Shown in pieces: positions 23,938 through 35,101 of a stretch of 64,000 nucleotides of DNA (position 1 is the first letter of the stretch; the number at the start of each line of letters is the position of its first letter). A program made the position numbers and the translations under genes. Below the pieces are notes generated by a model that saw only the letters and a program-made list of their open reading frames with translations, did no database searches and had not been told where the DNA came from. The stretch is from Plenodomus lindquistii (lineage: Eukaryota > Ascomycota > Dothideomycetes > Pleosporales > Leptosphaeriaceae), in assembly GCA_025504975.1 (NCBI GenBank), contig JANUWI010000005.1:806001-870000 (forward strand), in the 5' to 3' direction.

Positions 23938-26900
23938 CTACTTTCTCTCCCCCTTTCGTCCCGTCTTCTTCAACCGCGCCGACAAGTCCAGCATAGCGTC
24001 TGCCCAGACCCCCATACCCTCAATCGGCTTGACCTGAGTCCCACAGTAATCCCTCAAAAACGCGCCCATCTTCTCCTCCCCATACTTCTCTCCATACACA
24101 ACCTCCGCTTGCGTACTAACCTCCGTCTCGACACCCTCTTTACCCAGTCCAACTGCGAGTTCAAAGTGCACCTTGACCTTGGTCTGCAGAGTGGGAAGCA
24201 GCATGTTGGCAGAGATACCCATGCGCTCGTCTGACAGGATGAATTCCTCGGTGATGTAGTTGTGCTCGAGCCAGCGGATGCCTTCTGCGACGGCTAGAGC
24301 AGTGGCCCAGGCGTTTTTGACGAGGGTGAGGAGGGAGGAGATGCGGGTTTGGGACTGAGGGAGGCAGTGGAGGTGAGCGCGGATGAGCTGGAGGAAGAAG
24401 CGTTTGCTTGTTGTCAAGACGCGGGGACGAGGCGTTGCAGAGTCCCCGACGTAGGCGAGCGAGATTGAACCATTTGGGGTGTTACCGCCAGTGGCAAAGG
24501 CAGAGGGCTGGAAGTAGAGTTCAAGGTCATTCAGGTGAGTCATGGTGATGCTGGTCGAAGAAGCAGAGGTGATGCTCCATCCGTGTGCTTGCTCGAGTGC
24601 CGTGACTTTTGCTGGACAGGTGTTAGTACTGTCAACTATCGACAAAAGCTTTGCTACATACCTTTCAAGTCGGTGACTTCGCTTGTAGACCAGCCGCGGC
24701 AGTCTTCACGGACACGCTCTGCAGCCTTGATCTCCTCGACACATTCAACTTTGCGCTCCTTGATGGCCTCAATGCGCGCTTCCTTCTCGGTAAGCTCTTG
24801 CTGAAGTTGTGCCAACAAACGCTTCTTCTCATCTATCTCTTCATCTGTAGCAACAAGACGCTCGCGTGTCTGCTCCAGCTCCTCACGATCACAGCTATTC
24901 AGCTCATCATGACGCTGCTGCAATTGCTGGCACTCGGTCGAAAGAAGCTCGTGCTTTTCGACCAATGGAGGCAGTACAGTGTCTAGTAGCTGTTCTGAAT
25001 TGGCAAGTGTAGACTCATCACGCTTGAACCCATCCATGGTGTGCAGAAGCCCGCTCTTCAGATCCTGTAGCAAGGTGCTGCGCCATGTGTACCACTCTCC
25101 TCGCGCTTCGAGGCGAGCGTTGGTCTTCAGATTTTTGAATTGGTTGTCCATAATGATGCGTTGATCTGGGGGCGCGGTCAGGTACTCGCTGAAGAGCAAC
25201 GGGTTGTCTTCTAGCACATTGGCCTCCATTGTACGAACGAAGTGTCGACCATCGGAAATGTACTTTTTCATCTCGTGACATGCGTGCTGGTAAAGCTCGT
25301 ACTCGGGGACAGTGCATGCGCCCGCAACAACATAACGGTCCAGAGACTCTTCTTTTTCCTCGACCTCCACGTCATGGAACGCCGCAGGAGCAGCAGTGTG
25401 CCGTCGCTTGGTCGTACTAAGATCCATGAAGCGAATTTTGGTCATGTCAAGGAATTCCTGTAGTGAGATACGCTCAACCTCTGACAGGTCTTCTGCAACA
25501 CTGTCATCAACCTTGTCTTCTTCGACTTCCTGCTCACCGAATACGACACGTTTCTTCGGGCTTGGGCTCTTCTGTGGAGTGGCCGCTTTTCTCGGTGTAG
25601 GAGTCTTTTGCTTGGGTGTTGGCTGTTTCTGAGGAGTCTGGGACTTCTTGGGCGTCATGCCTCGTTTGACAGGGGACATCAAACTCTGTTTTCGCGGCGT
25701 TGAGAGCAGCTTGATGTTGTTTGAGAGTAGCGTAGTGCTCTTGAGCGTGGGCTCTTCCCGTAAGGCGTTCAACGGACTGAACTGCACTGCTGAAAGAGAA
25801 GAACGACGACGGTTCAATATAGGAGCGGCGATTGGATCATCGGGGATGGTCATTGGTGCTTTAAGTGGCGTCCTGTTATTCGGAGTAGTAATCGCCGACT
25901 TTGGTGTTGTGATGTTGGTTGCACCCTTCGAGGCACTTATCGGGGTCCTGCGAACGAATGGTGATGGTTCAACCTCCTCGATATCCTTTTGTCTAACAAT
26001 CTCGGGAGTACCAGGGTCGAGAGTTGGATAGACTACAGGGGGGTGTTCAGTGGGAGTAGCCGCCATGTGTACGTCGGGTGAGAGCGCGGCTTCCACCTTT
26101 GAGAGGGGACTACGATGCCTCGGGGATTTCCGTGGTGTTGGTGTCTTTGCTGTGATGATCGGCGATTGCTCAGCAACCGGCTGCTCTGGAGTTACTGTTG
26201 GCTTGTCTGAACGTCTGATGCCTGGACCGACGATTCTCGTGAATTCCATAGATAGGTCCTCATCTACAAGGTCATCGTGCGCCTTGGTTGTGTTCATTGT
26301 GTCATTCTTGATGCCACCCACAGCCAAGGTGAAGTCCATCGTCGCATCATCTACCACGCTCTCTACGCTGGCACGCCTCGTGGCGTTTGGAGGGCCATTG
26401 TTCTTGATCGCTCCGATGGCCATTGTGAAGTCCATTGTAGCATCTTCGGCAGCGTTCTCCACTGATTGACGACGCGTTCGAAGGCTTGTGCGGCGACTCA
26501 CGGAGCGTTTTGCTGGGCTTCCTTGAGACGCATCCATCATAGACACTCTGCGCTTCAGACTTTGCCGCCGCTTCGCTGGGGCGTTGGAGGCCATAGCCTG
26601 AATGCTACCGAGTGGCATGGTAAGCTCCATACTCATGTCATCGTCTATGTCCGAGCTGGGCGCGTCCGACTCGGGCTGGGCGACGATCCGTCCAACTGCA
26701 CGAGTGATGTCCATGCTCATATCTTCATCGTCATCCGCGATTGTGGCTGCCAGTGAGTTGGGGTCCACGTTCTCCTGATCCTCTTGCGGGACTGCGCCTT
26801 TCTGTGCCCAGGGTTTGAAAGAAGATGTAACATCGTCCTCGGCGATGTCCATGGTCATGTCGCCATCATCGTCGAAGTCGAGTCTCTGTGTTCCTGCAAG

Positions 26901-27706
26901 TGTCGAAGCCTGTCTCAACGCAGCATCTAGCCGCGCACTGCTCTGAGAAGAATCCTCTGCGTCTGGACTTGCGCCCAATTGCTCCGTCGCGTTGTCGTCC
27001 GCCTCAGAATCGCCGCTGTCGTCGTCTAATCCGCCTGGAGAAGCATTGTCGCCGCTCAGTGGACTGGATGAGTAGACATCGTCGGGGTTGTTGAAGTTCA
27101 TGGGCGGAATGCCCGAGCTGCGGCGGTTCTTCTTCTGGTGTTGCGCACGCTGGTTGGCGGGTGAGGAGCCGGGCTCCGGCTGTGGTTCTTCGGCTTGCTC
27201 TGGGGGTGTCGAGGGCGGCTCGGCGGGGTCCGATGCGGGAGTGGACGCCTGGGAGACACTGGAGGCTCGTCGCGTCGCGTCTGACGAGGCGGACGAGCTG
27301 GTGGCATCGCGCATGTACTCGACCACATCCCACGTGTGCAGCGTCGCTTCGGGGGCAAAAGAAACGCGTCGACGGGCCAGCGACTTGCGCCGCGCCTCTT
27401 TCCTCTTCTTCTCGTCTTCGTCGTTGGACGAGAGGATCGACTTGACCGCGGGGATGAAGGCAGACTGGTGAGTCAGCAATGCGCAGTCGTCGTCGTGTGC
27501 ACTATGCATGCGGCTGTTACCTTTCTGCGGTTACCCGCGCTCTCCTTGAGAGCAGGCGCCTCCAGCTCCCCAAGCCCGCCGGGGCCAATGCTCTTGCTGC
27601 GCTTCTTGGGCGCCGTCTTTTTCGGTGACAATACCGGAGGCGCCTTGAAGGAGGTGTTGGCCAGCAGGCCGTCGGCAATGTTCTCTTTGCCCTCGGAGTG
27701 CGCCAT
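23938..27706 (-). CDS. spc7: Kinetochore protein Spc7 / KNL1
   Basis: Exons 27706-27521, 27464-24662 and 24611-23938, 1220 residues. Spc7 is the outer-kinetochore scaffold that binds microtubules and recruits Bub1-Bub3 for the spindle checkpoint. The N-terminus has the PP1-docking style box RRVSFAPEATLHTWD (about residue 90). Six MELT-like repeats follow, encoded between about 26235 and 26875 (cores MTMDIA, MSMDIT, MSMELT, TMDFT, TMDFT, SMEFT). A Lys/Pro-rich linker and a long coiled coil (encoded about 24700-25100) precede the C-terminal RWD region in exon 3, which docks the Mis12 complex in the family. It is head-to-head with the SET-domain gene. Confidence 0.93.
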
Positions 27707-28284
27707 GGTGTTGCAGCCGTGGGTTGTTGTCGTGGGTTGCAGCCGTGGGTCGGGGTCTGTGTTTGGGGCGAGGGCTCATGTAAACAAGACGAAGCGCGCA
27801 TCATCAACGCCAAGCCGCCTGCTAAATTCACCGCACCCCAGCATCGCCAACTGACTCTCACCCCACGCAGTGCACGCGGGATGCATTGTTGCGTCAAGGC
27901 ATCTTTGTCTCGCCACTAGCCTCACCTCAATTGGGGTTGCAGCACCTGGAACAGCGCATTCCGTACGGTACTCTGGAAGACAGGGCTACATCTTCGCGAT
28001 TGTGCACGTGACAGCGCATCTTCGCGACGCGTTCGCCTTATCTCGCTCACCATTGGGCAGCCCCTCACTCAAATCTCCAGTCTGCGCATGTACGGGCCTA
28101 GGTTCATACTTTACGGTATAGCCGTCTGCTCGCACATCCAAGCTGAGAGTCAAGTCTTGCGGAGTCATTCCGCCTCCACCAATACCAACACCTGCAGACC
28201 AACTTTCCGATTGAATCTTCTGCTGGGCGCTTTTGCTCTTAAAGTTGCACAAGCTTACAAGTACGCACTTCTGATGCATCAGTC
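27707..28284. other. Divergent promoter region (spc7 / KMT6-like)
   Basis: About 580 bp between two divergent starts, so both promoters are here. No TATA box or long repeat was seen. Confidence 0.5.
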
Positions 28285-31200
28285 ATGGCGTATTGGCGCG
28301 AAAAGGGCACCCGAGACAATCCTGTGGATCTAGATCCAGCACCAAAAGTATACGTACGCCCATCACAGCCCTCTGGGCGGAGGCAATCTGGGCGAGCCCG
28401 CAACGCTGTACCCACCAATGCTGTTATCATCAATCTTGACTCCGACGACGGTCTTGACGAGGCGCCCGTTGGTTCTGGGCAGACTCGCAACGTTGTCCCA
28501 ATCATTAGTCTTGACTCTGATGATGACCACGACGATGACACTCAGGATAGCAATCCCCGTGTTTCACCAGGACAGAGGCTGACTGCAGAGAATCGCTCCA
28601 GGACCGCACCTGGTAGATCTCATCCAACCCATGAATTCATTGTCCCCAACGAAGAAGATGAAACACATGTCTCGCAGAGAGACAGATGGGGAGCGAGCAA
28701 GGTCAATGAGGAGCATTCTGAGGGCCGGACTGCTCGTGTCGTCACTCCAGCTGATCTTGGAGGAGAAGAACCCTCCGTGGTGCAGGGTAGTACAGTTTTT
28801 GAGAAGCCGGCTTCGGGGACTGCCAACACTACGCAGGACCGTGCTGTTGACCGAGCACCATCATCAGACCCTCAACTTGATACAGCACCAGAGGATGCTG
28901 TTGGGAGAAGGCAGCTCAGCAAAGGATTGCGCAACAACACACCAACCGCAAGACAACCCTCACAGTCACTCGGTGGGGGTTCATCCGCGCTACGGAGGCA
29001 GACACTGACCGCTTCTCCGCCTCCGCGACAGCTCGGTAAGAACGATCTCATCGATACTCAAGATGACATACACGTGACCTCACCATCTCCCGTTTCAAGA
29101 GACATCGCTGTGGAGTCCATGAACCATCAGACTGCATCGTCTACTCAGCATCACACAGCGAGGGTTCGTACACCAATCGGAGATGGCACCGGTACCGATC
29201 AGAGCGAACAGGCCACTCCCAGTCGCCTAACTACAACATCAGATTCTGAACGCCCTGAACATGGGCCAAAACATGCACCAGCAACTATGCGAACCAGAAC
29301 GCAAGACTCGCATACCCAGGTTGTTCCCACAATCAATGGGAAACAAAGAGCCAGAAAGACCGTAACGCCGAGAGATGACCGTCCATTCAGGCGGAGACGA
29401 CTGAAAAGGAGAAGTGAACTGTCACAGCATGTAGCTGTGCAGTTGCAGGCAGAGCGCAGTGACGATGACAATACAGAGAGTGCCAATGCAAAGGCATCAT
29501 CATCACGACCATCCTTGGATACCTCCTTGCGGACAGTCCTTACAGAAAGAACCGATGGACACACCGACCCCACAAGCTCCGCAGTTGTGGAAGCTACAAC
29601 TACGCAGCCTCCTGTCATGCCTGGCCCGCACAATCAAAGTGATCTCATTGCCCAGCATGAACCTTCTCTGAAGCTCACAATTCGCACTGATGATATCGAC
29701 CGCGCTCGTCTGGCCGTCAGGACTTGTCTTGGGCGTCATCTGCACAAGCGACTGGAAGCACACGCTTACGTGACCTCTTCCGTATTGTGGCGCCAGAGGA
29801 CGTGTCAAGAGACAGAGATGCGCGCACAACACAATCAGCGGAGCAAGCCCAGTCGGGCAACGGACTACAACCAGCACATCTCCCCATTCAAAAGTATGCC
29901 CGCAGTGCAAATGCGTTCTGAAAGCACGTCGAAAGGCGGAGAGGGTAACTATATTACCCAAGAGATTCTCGTCAAATCAAACGCAAGAGACTCGGTCGTA
30001 GCTTCGACTTGGGTATGTCCTCCCACAGTGTACACATGCGATGCAATCGTCGTGCCACCTTTCCGGGAATACATCAGTTTGAGTACCAATCTGCTCTCGG
30101 ACAACGAGTCCAAGTTACTTGCTACTCCACTGATCCTGGAAGAGACAGAGGAGAATCGTCAGAAGCTTTTAGAGCAGCTGCCCATACACTACGAGATGAC
30201 ACACGACACCAAAGGACCATTAGATCTTCGAAACGAACAGTGTCGATTCTACAAGCAAAGCTTTGAGGGGTTCCTCGCAGAAATCGGCATGACCTGGGAC
30301 ACGATTCTATATTGGCTCTTCGCGCCAGATCAGATTATCAAAGACATCAATGACACTGAAGAAGGCGACCGAGAATTTGAGGCACTTTTGCTGGACAGAC
30401 CTCGCTACAGCGAGGAGGAGTTTCAAAGAGACGGTCAAATGATGACCATTTCCTTGTTCGACCGTGACGACAAGAAATGCCGCAGCTTCTTTTCAAGTCT
30501 GAGAACCGTCGTTGCTCAAGAACTGAGACTGTCGGCAATTATCGCAGAAGCTGTATTTGAGGAATGCAACTTTAGTCTGTGGTATATGGCTCGACAATCG
30601 GATCTCTACCAGGAATACGTACAGAAGAAGACTCGGCGCGCACAAGCTGAAGCGAGGCTGACATATAGACAAGTAGCTTGTCGAGTGTGTCACCAGTAAG
30701 TTGAATATTGCATCTGTACAGCAGACCGCTAACGCAAGTCAACAGGCACACTTGCCTCTTCCATGGCGAACGTCGTGAGAGACCAGACGATGAATCTGGG
30801 TCCGACTCTGAATCAAGTGCAGACAGTAGTCAAGAAAGTAATCTCTATACTCACCAGGGTCAAGGCCAGGACCGAGCATCTGCACGCGAGCTCGGTGATG
30901 ATAGCAACTCGAGATCTAGCGACTCTGATGGCTCTGATGGATCTGACGATCCCTACTCGGGCATGCCCGTTCATTGGGATAGTGACACTGACGTGGAAAG
31001 AGTGATCAACTATCGAGCTCCAATGAACTCCGAAGGAGCAGAAGACGTATCCAAGGAAACCTCTGACACAACCAAACGTCGAAAACCACCAGAAGGAGCG
31101 TTCAGAGCCGAGTGGTGGCAGAACAACTACTCGACACTGAGGTGGAACAAAAGAAAGCCATTCTACCCTTGCAAGCATCCAGGGCTCAGTTGCGATCAAG

Positions 31201-32693
31201 CTCAGTGCCGGTGCTATCGGGAGATAATCACGTGCGAGAAGAGTTGTCAATGCTCTCTGTCGTGTAATCGACGGTTCCCTGGCTGTACTTGTGCGCAAAC
31301 ATCTGGTAAGGTTTGTGCCGACAAGAATAAATGCATGTGCATCAAGTTTGAGCGAGAATGCGATGCTGATCTCTGCGGATCGTGCGGAGCAACGGACATT
31401 CTCGACCCAATCAATCGATACAACGAAGAAATATTGAGGAACAAATGCGCGAATGTCGCGATACAGAGAGGGATACCGCGTAAGACGCTACTTGGTCAAT
31501 CCACAGTCCATGGCTTTGGTCTGTATGCAGGCGAGAACATCAAGAAAGACGACTTCATTGGTGAATACAAGGGTGAAATCATCTCATTGCAAGAGTCTGA
31601 ACGCCGGTCTATCGTCTACGGGTATCAACAGACCATGTATCTGTTTAGACTGAACAAGCGTAAGTACTTGGATCGACCTGCCATCCTACAGCCACATTTC
31701 CCCTAACATGAGTCTATAGATCAGGACGTCGATGCTACGCATATGGGGAACAAGCTCCGTTTCATCAACAACGCAGACAGAAAGTACGCAAACTGCTCAC
31801 CCAAGAACCTGCTCTGCAATCAAGTCTATCGCATAGCCTTATTTGCTAGCACCAACATCCCAGCCGGTACCGAATTATTCTTCGATTACAACTACCCCGA
31901 CGAATTAAAAGCCACATTCAAACAGCCCGGACAGGCCCCAGGCTCCGTCATTGCAGTCAAAGAAGCCGTTAAACAAAAGACCAAGAGCAAGCATTCAACC
32001 TCCCACGCAGGCAAATCCTCAGCATCCACGACCTCCGCACAAGCAGGCACAACTACCAATGTCAAGATCCCAAGCGCCAAAATGCTCGCCGGTCTCCGCA
32101 AAGCCAGAGAAGCAAAAGCCCTAAAGGCCGCAGCGAAACTGGCAGAGCAACAAGGAACCCATCTATCAACAACAACTTCACTACCCGACCGCACTGGGCC
32201 CCAACGAGCGCGCAAATCAGTGCAAGAACATCCCAGTGCGCGCACTCACTCACGCGTCTCAGAGCTCCGAGCCTCACGAAGTCGAAGTAGTCGCGACTCC
32301 CCTGCCTCGACTACCCACGTGGGAAACACAGACGAAAGCGACACTCAAGCCACAGAAAGCGCAGACTCGCACCCAAACGACACTGTGCAAGATAGCGATG
32401 ATGGTGGTGAAGAAGAGGACTTCATACCCGACACCCAAGCTACACAGGAATCTACAAATAGCTACGACGCCCTGTTTACTAGTCGAAGTAGTGCTGTAGT
32501 TGAAGAGTCGGATGATGGAGAAACACCGCGTCGTGGACCTGGTAGACCAAGGATTAGTGATGGAGGTGAAATGGCAGCGTCTGCGCCGGTGCTGGCGGTT
32601 AGGAGGAGGAAGAAGAAGGTGGGTGGAACGAGGCCTGGGGCGGGAAGACCGAAGAGGAAGAGAGAGATTGGTGGTGATGGGGATGGTGGGTAG
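28285..32693 (+). CDS. kmt6: EZH2/KMT6-type histone H3K27 methyltransferase (CXC-SET)
   Basis: Exons 28285-30695, 30746-31659 and 31720-32693, 1432 residues. It is predicted to be the catalytic subunit of PRC2, depositing H3K27 methylation. Residues 1 to about 560 are disordered. A conserved helical part then leads to the Cys-rich CXC domain (about 946-1013, CKHPGLSCDQAQCRCY onward). The SET domain (from about 1040) has HGFGLYAGENI, IGEYKGEIIS, ERRSIVYGY, GNKLRFINNA and ELFFDYNYPDE. SET is split by intron 2, which lies 6 residues before DATHMGNK. The canonical NHS is NNA here, as I recall for other fungal KMT6 proteins. The tail of about 270 residues has two AT-hook-like cores (PGRPR, AGRPKRK). 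Confidence 0.9.
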
Positions 32694-35059
32694 GGTTTTT
32701 TTTATAGAGTAGTGGGAGTGATGGAGAGTTTTGATGGGTTGGGGGGGGGAGGGGGCGCGGATTTCAGAGTGTATAGGCACTGTAAGGCTGTAAGGGGTAT
32801 AGTCGTACATGAGATCTTTTTGGAGTATAGGTATAGGGGTACTTCTACTCCCACCCCGTTTCATAATCAAATATGCACATGCATCCAGAAAACAAACTGT
32901 CTGGTTCATTCACACATCAAACCCCCTTCTACGTTTTACTCTAGACACTCGACTTGGACCATACCAGACCAGACCAGGCTAGACCCTCTGACCTCTTCCC
33001 ACATGCTGCTACACTTACATGTACTCTAAGATCAGCGGATCCCCGCAGACAATTATCACGATCAATCAAACAAGCAAGCGGTGTTTGGAGATTTTGCATG
33101 TGAAAAAAAGAGCATGCAGGCGTGTAAGTAGTAGTAACTCTGTTCCGCGAATATGGATAGATGCATGGGTCGGCGGTGGTGCATGTGTCTAGACTAGCCT
33201 ATGTACCGAATCTTTCGAAAGAGGAGGGCAAGGGTCTACATGGTGGTACTTTTTTTGTTAGGCGGAAATAGCGATTGCACATGTTATTGCAGGAAGTCTA
33301 GATAGCTGTGTGAAACAATGAAGTAGGGGGGTTATAGTGCTAGGATTGGAGGAGTAGGTGGGATGGCCGTGTTATGTAGGTATATTAGCTATCGGTTTCA
33401 ACAAGTCTTAATCGTGAGTGTGGATCCAGATTAGGATTATTATTATTTTTAAAAAAAAGGAAAGAAAAACAGATGTGTGCGTGGTTTGCTGCGAAGCAAC
33501 ACGAAGCTGTGTGCAACATCGACTTAACCTGCATCTTTCGTAGATATGGTTCCTATGGTAATGTCAATGAGCAGTACACCACCAACAACAATGCTTACTT
33601 AAGCCAGCCAGCTGACCTCCCAAATCTCCCAACCACCGGCCATTTCACCGAGCCTAGACCCCGTACTCGACTCCTCGCTCCCGAACCAAACGAACGATAG
33701 TTACCCGCGGACCCAAATTCGCGTCCGCGCTTGCTCGTACTGTAGCTACTACACAGAAAAAAACAGTGGAGAAACTTCGGTTAAGCTGTCGCTCCACTTG
33801 CTCACACTGCACCCTCAAGTTACAGTGCACAGAGTAATAACGGTCGATTGGGTCGCGCGGGCATGAATCGGAGTCGTGGGTAAATGAACAAGTTCAACGT
33901 TGATGGGTTGACAAGGGTAGAGTACATAGAGTGCATTAGTAGAGTACCACAGTAAATGGCGACAACTGGGGCTCCTGATGATTGTACAGTAGAGTGAGTA
34001 ATCATAACATGACGCTTACCCTTACCTACCATGCATGCTACATCAAAGGTTTACAAAAGTCACATGTGCGTCGCGACCGTGTTCTTACAGTAGAATAGCC
34101 CAAGGCGCATGCACGCTTACTCTAGATCACGCAACACAAGTCGGTATCTCGGCCGCAAGCAGCATGCATGCATGCATGCAAGCTAACGTGGCCCAGCGTT
34201 TCGTTCGTTCGTTCGTCTCTTTGGCGGAGTTGGGGGGGGGGGGGATATGCCGCAGGATAACCGGTGCTGACGACTGACTCTGCGAAAAGCACAGGTACAT
34301 ACGATCTCGCTTTTTGGGGGAGCGATGACGACGTTGTTTTGCTTGTGCGTTGCGATGTGCAGACATGGATTATTGAGATGTTGAGGGTGTGTGCGAGTCG
34401 TGTTGCTGATGAAAAGGAGCGGCTTGGCGACCGGTCGGTGGGTGGGATTGCGCATTGTGCAATGTGACTGTTTTGGGGTGTCACATTGTTGCTCGTGCTC
34501 GTGCTATGCAATCAATCATCATCCTACTACTGTTATGTACCCAATACGTACCGTACCGGCTAAGAGATGAGAGTTGAAATGTTGACATGTATATCACATT
34601 ATCGATTCCTACAGCCACACACTGTGTACAGGCAAAAAGCTGATTTCGAATTGCATTGCAGCAATGCTCCGTTTCCCCCCCAATAACAAAGCCTCATTCC
34701 AATCTCACCCAATCCGATTACTGTACACACCCATGCCCACCTGCTCCATCAGGCGTCTCCCGCACCACACGCTCACGCTTCCAAACAACCCACATGCACG
34801 CCTCCCACCAGCCCGTCCGTCGCAGCCCCTTCCAGCGCGGAAATGCATCTCCAAGGCAGGCAATCCAGACCACCTGCATGCGCAAACTCTGGCTACGCTA
34901 TTCGCACTGCTGCGCAAACAAGTCTGGAAAAACCCGCCCGATTGGCCCGGAAGATCTGATGTCATATGAGACTCGCTCTTTTACCGGGATGCCGGCGACC
35001 CCGTGCACGCGCCCTTTCACATGCTAAAACGCTACTTGCATTTTGCTTGGTATCTTACC
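32694..35059. other. Gene-poor stretch before the transposon
   Basis: About 2.4 kb downstream of the SET gene, ending at the Tc1/mariner element. It contains a simple-repeat cluster at 34162-34244 and several short homopolymers. Frames on both strands are short and unconserved. No transposon relic or RNA gene was recognised. Confidence 0.5.
34162..34244. repeat. Simple-repeat cluster
   Basis: Three different simple repeats sit within 83 bp: GCAT repeats (34162-34180), four TTCG units (about 34199-34216) and a run of 13 G (34232-34244). They are likely to vary in length between strains. Confidence 0.85.
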
Positions 35060-35101
35060 TACACCATGCCGATTTTCGCATTTCAGCGCGCCAATTACAG
35101 C
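35059..35101 (+). repeat. Left terminal inverted repeat of the transposon
   Basis: 43 bp identical to the reverse complement of 36835-36877. It begins CTACACCATGCCGATTTTCG and ends CCAATTACAGC. Just inside are two direct copies of the core GGTGGCAAA (about 35115 and 35161). Confidence 0.95.

Noticed and set aside
32694..35059. Search for a second transposon or MITE before the Tc1/mariner element
   Set aside because: Only simple repeats were found; no inverted repeat pair or coding remnant.
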